From NCBI GenBank assembly GCA_018266095.1, contig JAFEBC010000731.1:1-7673 (forward strand): a stretch of DNA of 7,673 nt, in the 5' to 3' direction. Origin of the DNA: Deltaproteobacteria bacterium. Its GTDB lineage: Bacteria; Myxococcota; Myxococcia; Myxococcales; 40CM-4-68-19. The position numbers and the translations under genes are program-made. Of this stretch, positions 5,501-7,673 are shown piece after piece. A model generated the notes under the pieces. That model was not told where the DNA came from, did no database searches, and saw only the letters and a list, made by a program, of their open reading frames with translations. Every line of letters starts with the position of its first letter. Within the stretch, counting starts at the first letter, position 1.

Positions 5501-7673
5501 AGCGCGTCGTTGGTGTAGTTGCCCTGCGCGGTGGTGCCGACGGGCATCACGCAGTAGCCGCCGACGCCCTGGTTGGTGCAGAGCACGGCGGCGACGTGCT
5601 GGCCGACGTCGGGCACCACGTCGGGCACGTAGACGCGGCCGAGCACCGCCGGCGAGCCGGTGTCGACGACGTTGACCGACATGCGCATCAGGCCCTGCGA
5701 GTTGGCCACGAAGAAGTTCGAGGTGTCGACGATGGTGCCGCCGTTGAGCGAGTTGATCTCGGGCAGCACCGCGGACATCGCGCGCAGGTCGCCCGCGAAC
5801 GTCGAGAGCACGCGCGGGTTGAGCTGGTTGGGCAGCACGACGACCTCGCCGGTGGGGCCGCTGGAGTTGCCGGCGGCGTCGAGCGCCTCGACCGAGACGT
5901 AGTAGGGCGTCTTCGGCTGCACGTTGGTGAGCGTGACGCTGGTCACGTCGCCGACGTCGATGGGCGAGCTGCCCTGAGCGGCGCCGGTGCCCTTGGTGTC
6001 GCCCGGCGCGAGTCCGTAGTTGACGCGGTACCCGACCACGGTGTCGCCCACGAAGCCGGTGGCCGCGGGCGCGTCCCAGGTGATGGTGATGACGCCCTTG
6101 TCGCCGTCGACGTCGGTGATCACGGGCACGTTGGGCGGGACGCTGTCGTGGCGCACGCTGATGAAGCTGCCGGCGCTCGGGTTGTGCGCGGTGTCGAGCG
6201 CGCGGATGCCGATGGTGTTGACGCTGTTGGTGGTGAGCTGGAACGGCGCGGTGAGCTGGCTCGTGGAGGTGTTGACGCTGCACGGCCACCAGCCGACCTG
6301 GCCCGGGTTGCCGCCCAGGCACTGGTAGGTCACGGGGCCGCCGAGGTTGTCGGTGACCTGCGTGATGGTCGCGGTGCCGCTCGGGGGCAAGAGCACGCTG
6401 GAGGTCACGCCGCTCTCGATGTCGACGAAGCTCGGGTTCGACGGCGGGGTCTGGTCGAGCATGATGTCCGCGCCGATGGCCTTGCTCACCAGCGTGTTGC
6501 CCGCGCGATCCTTGAGCAGCACGCAGAGGCGCTTGGGGCCGTCGCCGCCGGTGAGGATCTGCGTGGAGTTGCCGCTGAAGGTGGTGAAGATCGCGCCCGC
6601 GAAGGTGCCAGCGGCGGTGCAGAGGGTGCCTGGCGAGGTGAGCGCGAAGGCCATCTGCGTGACGTCGTCCTGCGGCGGCGCCACGCCGACCACCACGTTG
6701 GCGCTGGCGGTGAACGTCGACGGCGCGCCGGTGCCGGTGGGCGACACGGTGCTGCTCACGGCCGACGGCGTGCCATCGCCGAGCGTGCCGAAGATGGTGA
6801 TGGACGCGGCCTGCGGGGCCAGCGTGTCGAGCGTGATGTTGCCGCTCACGCTGCCGCCCTCGACGCGCGCGGCGTTGCGGAAGCGCACGAGGACGTTCTT
6901 GTTCCCGTCGCCTGAGGGGAGCGCGATGTTGGCGCTGTTGGCGAAGGTGACCCACGGGCCGTTGCCGCTGGTGACCGCGGTGCCGTTGACGAAGATGGCC
7001 ATCTCGGCTGCGTTCTGCGCGTCGATGGCGAGCGGGATGGTGGAGGGCGTGGAGGTGGCGGTGCTGATGGCGCCGCCCGCGATGACGAGGCTGCCGCCGC
7101 TCGGGGCCGTCATGCGCACGGCGATCGAGTTGCTGATGGCCGAGGCGGAGACGTTGCCGGCGAGATCCCTGAACTTGGCGAACACGGTGTGCGCGCCGTC
7201 GCTCGCGGGGAGCGTCCACAGCAGCGGATCGGTGAAGGTCTGGAAGGTCGCGGTGGAGAAGGCGTTGTCGTCGTTCGAGAGCTCGACCTGCGCCACGCCC
7301 GAGAGGTCGGTCACGCTGCCGAAGCTGAGCGTGACCGCGGTGCTGGCCGTGCTGGTGGTCGAGGTGGTGGCGTCGGCCATGTGGCCGTTGATGGTGAGCG
7401 CGCCGCCGGTGGGGCCCGCGCGATCGAGCGTGATGGTGTACGTGCCGCCCGCGACCGTGTTGTCGGCGGCGTCGCGCCAGGTCACGTCGAACGAGCGCAC
7501 GCCGTCGGCGGTGTTGGGCGCGCCGGTGTCGAGCGTGACCGGGATGGCGAGGCCGGGCGTCACGCTGACGAAGCCTGTGGGCGAGGCGAGGCCGGCCTTG
7601 CCTGCCGTGGTCACGATCTGCACCGAGTCGATCTCGCCGACGCTCACGGGGGGGATGAACGAAAGGGCCGCGC
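2515..7673 (-). CDS. Giant secreted Ig-like/FN3/beta-propeller repeat protein (5' end beyond window)
   Basis: One frame is open from the right edge to a TGA at 2515-2517, giving 1718 visible residues. Numbering here takes the Val codon at 7647 as residue 1, with eight more residues (AALSFIPP) before it. The order is: part of a first Ig-like repeat (to about 75), four more Ig-like repeats (about 76-179, 180-275, 276-399, 400-502), one FN3 domain (about 503-602), then about 1100 residues of LVIVD-like beta-propeller blades. Blade signatures include IEAFDLTTP (774-782), IDISNP (1044-1049), AIDVTN (1148-1153), VIDIRNP (1503-1509) and the terminal RIYDLR. The protein is rich in Ser, Thr, Asn and Gly, and its ten cysteines form five close pairs, which fits export and disulphide formation. 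There is no C-terminal anchor: no LPXTG, no hydrophobic-plus-basic sorting tail. Any signal peptide or lipobox must lie upstream, outside the window. A role in adhesion or surface structure is inference from domain types. No catalytic motif was seen. Confidence 0.9.
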   Translation of the reverse strand, partial: AALSFIPPVSVGEIDSVQIVTTAGKAGLASPTGFVSVTPGLAIPVTLDTGAPNTADGVRSFDVTWRDAADNTVAGGTYTITLDRAGPTGGALTINGHMADATTSTTSTASTAVTLSFGSVTDLSGVAQVELSNDDNAFSTATFQTFTDPLLWTLPASDGAHTVFAKFRDLAGNVSASAISNSIAVRMTAPSGGSLVIAGGAISTATSTPSTIPLAIDAQNAAEMAIFVNGTAVTSGNGPWVTFANSANIALPSGDGNKNVLVRFRNAARVEGGSVSGNITLDTLAPQAASITIFGTLGDGTPSAVSSTVSPTGTGAPSTFTASANVVVGVAPPQDDVTQMAFALTSPGTLCTAAGTFAGAIFTTFSGNSTQILTGGDGPKRLCVLLKDRAGNTLVSKAIGADIMLDQTPPSNPSFVDIESGVTSSVLLPPSGTATITQVTDNLGGPVTYQCLGGNPGQVGWWPCSVNTSTSQLTAPFQLTTNSVNTIGIRALDTAHNPSAGSFISVRHDSVPPNVPVITDVDGDKGVITITWDAPAATGFVGDTVVGYRVNYGLAPGDTKGTGAAQGSSPIDVGDVTSVTLTNVQPKTPYYVSVEALDAAGNSSGPTGEVVVLPNQLNPRVLSTFAGDLRAMSAVLPEINSLNGGTIVDTSNFFVANSQGLMRMSVNVVDTGSPAVLGRVYVPDVVPDVGQHVAAVLCTNQGVGGYCVMPVGTTAQGNYTNDALAERAGAPVVFFPHTSSIFTSAPGKVLTVLPVRPFSAVAGPFGVANTLPTVFTAAANGIEAFDLTTPRQPTLLAVQNNILFTNVSDMGIIGNSTLAVWGQRQGEGFKALFLYPITSVLTHTIGAGVEYIVKDKAGNFLPSDAVPSFTSGGIYFFHGDTNTSSKCDVSSYSVGNATAVQTATLDDYATYGLGNCTYNVTAAGNGRIWAFFGPQSGEIQTGPYIVGLRVSGTTLDTSNVLKTTRPTPYDGQGSAMAAGRIGNTITNVDAILGGGDSRSALARWSATNPLSGSSTLASNTANRFLEVPSASYAEKDNAIFVPSATTTTIYTIDISNPLNPNAVFTSSPSGNTRTSGAYSKLVVHGQYLFALLNFATFPATQKGIDVYRIASAVGSPSNLVYMGTSGSTISSHFLNDLAFAGKWAIASIDNSGDLMAIDVTNKTSPSGWTAVGTTATFENVYALSARTGTELVSAVDTTFPALVYGVQRPATSDKPALIRTYRFNGTTFTNVSSTVELPVYNVASVRLEGDQMLVGGYDASALATVTTTASPSVAAGTLPVAGPVFSQGGYLSGLGASLEPNGPNFTVLNNGGTDGYLIYSGCTVNNNGFGTFTHRAGEYTASCGQSGIAILTPTSPKHPSLFFRNDLSGTWPQGSQAGAALVTDGLITAIGGASQVSTESVYSASQATNISGSPVIPAHRFDLAVTSTTPRFMNLADHVVWITTSDNAFGNALYGYEWDNMNTGGSKLRGSWTWGVSQTSAVNIQPVGDEDYLFFAQATQTTTTDSDTLQVIDIRNPDSLTQPLGKTRALATKGVHANAMALYRQRLYVGLNSNVIEVYDVSTIAATSTFPALTSITLPTSVKAVTGLTVIGNNLFFTSSGSNTGLIPAGWGMVRLGSTFRDGSGATVVLSDESYTQPLREPTVVGDTLYMVVNQGLGTWDLTPLWSSTTSTPGKSELPTLVSRATTQDATRTDPVHLVVDGPFAYLVGGTYRIYDLR
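2518..5820 (-). repeat. LVIVD-like beta-propeller blades, ~50-residue period
   Basis: From about residue 610 to the end, segments resemble LVIVD-type blades: an aromatic-hydrophobic strand such as LYVGL or LFFTS, then a strand ending in hydrophobic-x-D-(V/I/L), then often NP and a return strand. The key Asp is at 778, 1045, 1097, 1150, 1505, 1552, 1653 and 1708, and an equivalent site at 1607 holds Arg. In the well-aligned stretches the spacing is 46-55 residues. At that period about 1100 residues would make roughly 22 blades, so more than one propeller is likely. Blades between about 800 and 1040 and between 1160 and 1490 are more diverged and were not individually placed. Confidence 0.65.
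3029..3045. repeat. Perfect AT-rich inverted repeat inside the giant gene
   Basis: TATAGAC (3029-3035) and GTCTATA (3039-3045) are exact inverted copies separated by GCT. On the coding strand the site spans codons for LYRQRLYV, including AGA and CTA, which are rare codons in a gene of this base composition. It could be a protein-binding site, a small hairpin, or chance. Confidence 0.6.
5842..6141 (-). other. Fibronectin type III domain within the giant protein
   Basis: Residues of about 503-602 carry the FN3 landmarks in order: PPNVPVITDV at the A strand, Trp524 in ITITWDAP, Tyr540 in VGYRVNYG, the VTLTNVQPKTPYYVSVEA stretch with Tyr582-Tyr583, and the closing DAAGNSSGPTGEV. It is the only copy seen and marks the junction between the Ig stalk and the propeller part. 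FN3 domains usually act as spacers or binding modules; which applies here cannot be told. Confidence 0.8.
6142..7673 (-). repeat. Array of five Ig-like repeats in the giant protein
   Basis: A strand motif of the form DG-x(4-6)-hydrophobic-x-(F/L)-(R/K)-D-x-A-x-N recurs about every 100 residues. Its leading Asp is at 48, 150, 247 and 369, with a diverged copy near 474-490 (IGIRALDTAHNPS). Copies are followed by a linker of the LDxxxP type: LDRAGP, VRMTAP, LDTLAP, LDQTPP, then DSVPP before the FN3 domain. The second copy matches best a repeat common in bacterial surface proteins: start GGALTING, middle VELSNDDNAFS, end FRDLAGNVS. The third is the most degenerate, with RNAARVEGG in place of RDLAGN. 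The similarity is at protein level only; no long identical DNA repeat was seen. Confidence 0.75.

Noticed and set aside
5038..6915. Long plus-strand open frame (625 codons) and a similar one at 3064-4509
   Set aside because: Both are antisense to the giant gene. Their translations are dominated by Arg, Ala, Gly, Val, Asp and His with no recognisable domain, as expected of a high-GC shadow frame.
5009..7219. Minus-strand 736-codon frame overlapping the giant gene
   Set aside because: It is a shifted frame of the same strand, and the translation is Arg/His/Ala-rich without domains, while the main frame shows Ig-like and FN3 domains throughout.
7648..7654. Run of seven G (C7 on the coding strand) as a phase-variation tract
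   Set aside because: Seven bases is short, it reads in frame as Pro-Pro within plausible protein sequence, and nothing else suggests switching. It could equally be a place to check for a sequencing error.
1..7673. Defence, CRISPR, mobile-element or biosynthetic system
   Set aside because: No direct-repeat array, transposase, integrase, nuclease, reverse transcriptase or synthase motif was found in any frame that looks coding.

Overview
The window is very GC-rich, by eye about two-thirds G+C. Nearly all codons end in G or C, and stop-free antisense shadows are long. The coding style, and a very large extracytoplasmic protein of Ig-like, FN3 and propeller repeats, suggest a high-GC Gram-negative bacterium such as a member of the Myxococcota (Deltaproteobacteria in the older sense). 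That assignment is inference, because no rRNA or other lineage marker is present.

Three protein-coding genes fill the window. At the left edge, the 5' part of a minus-strand gene (start near 320) runs off the window. It encodes a Pro/Ala/Glu-rich N-terminus that I do not recognise. A divergent intergenic region of about 130 bp separates it from a complete plus-strand gene, 451-2472. This encodes a YgiQ-family (UPF0313) radical SAM protein with an intact CxxxCxxC motif and a second four-cysteine cluster. After a 42-bp convergent gap, the rest of the window (2515-7673, minus strand) is one uninterrupted reading frame. It covers at least 1718 residues of a protein whose N-terminus lies beyond the right edge.

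The giant protein has two parts. The N-terminal visible third is a stalk of five Ig-like repeats of about 100 residues followed by one fibronectin type III domain. The remaining ~1100 residues look like LVIVD-type beta-propeller blades with a period of about 50 residues, ending exactly on a blade strand with no C-terminal anchor. All ten cysteines fall into five close pairs, as expected of an oxidised, secreted or surface-displayed protein.

Nothing shows that the three genes work together: one pair is divergent and the other convergent, so no operon lies within the window. No RNA gene, mobile element, CRISPR array or recognisable defence or biosynthetic cluster was seen. The points most worth following up are the architecture and cysteine pairing of the giant protein, the second cysteine cluster of YgiQ, and an AT-rich perfect inverted repeat inside the giant gene.
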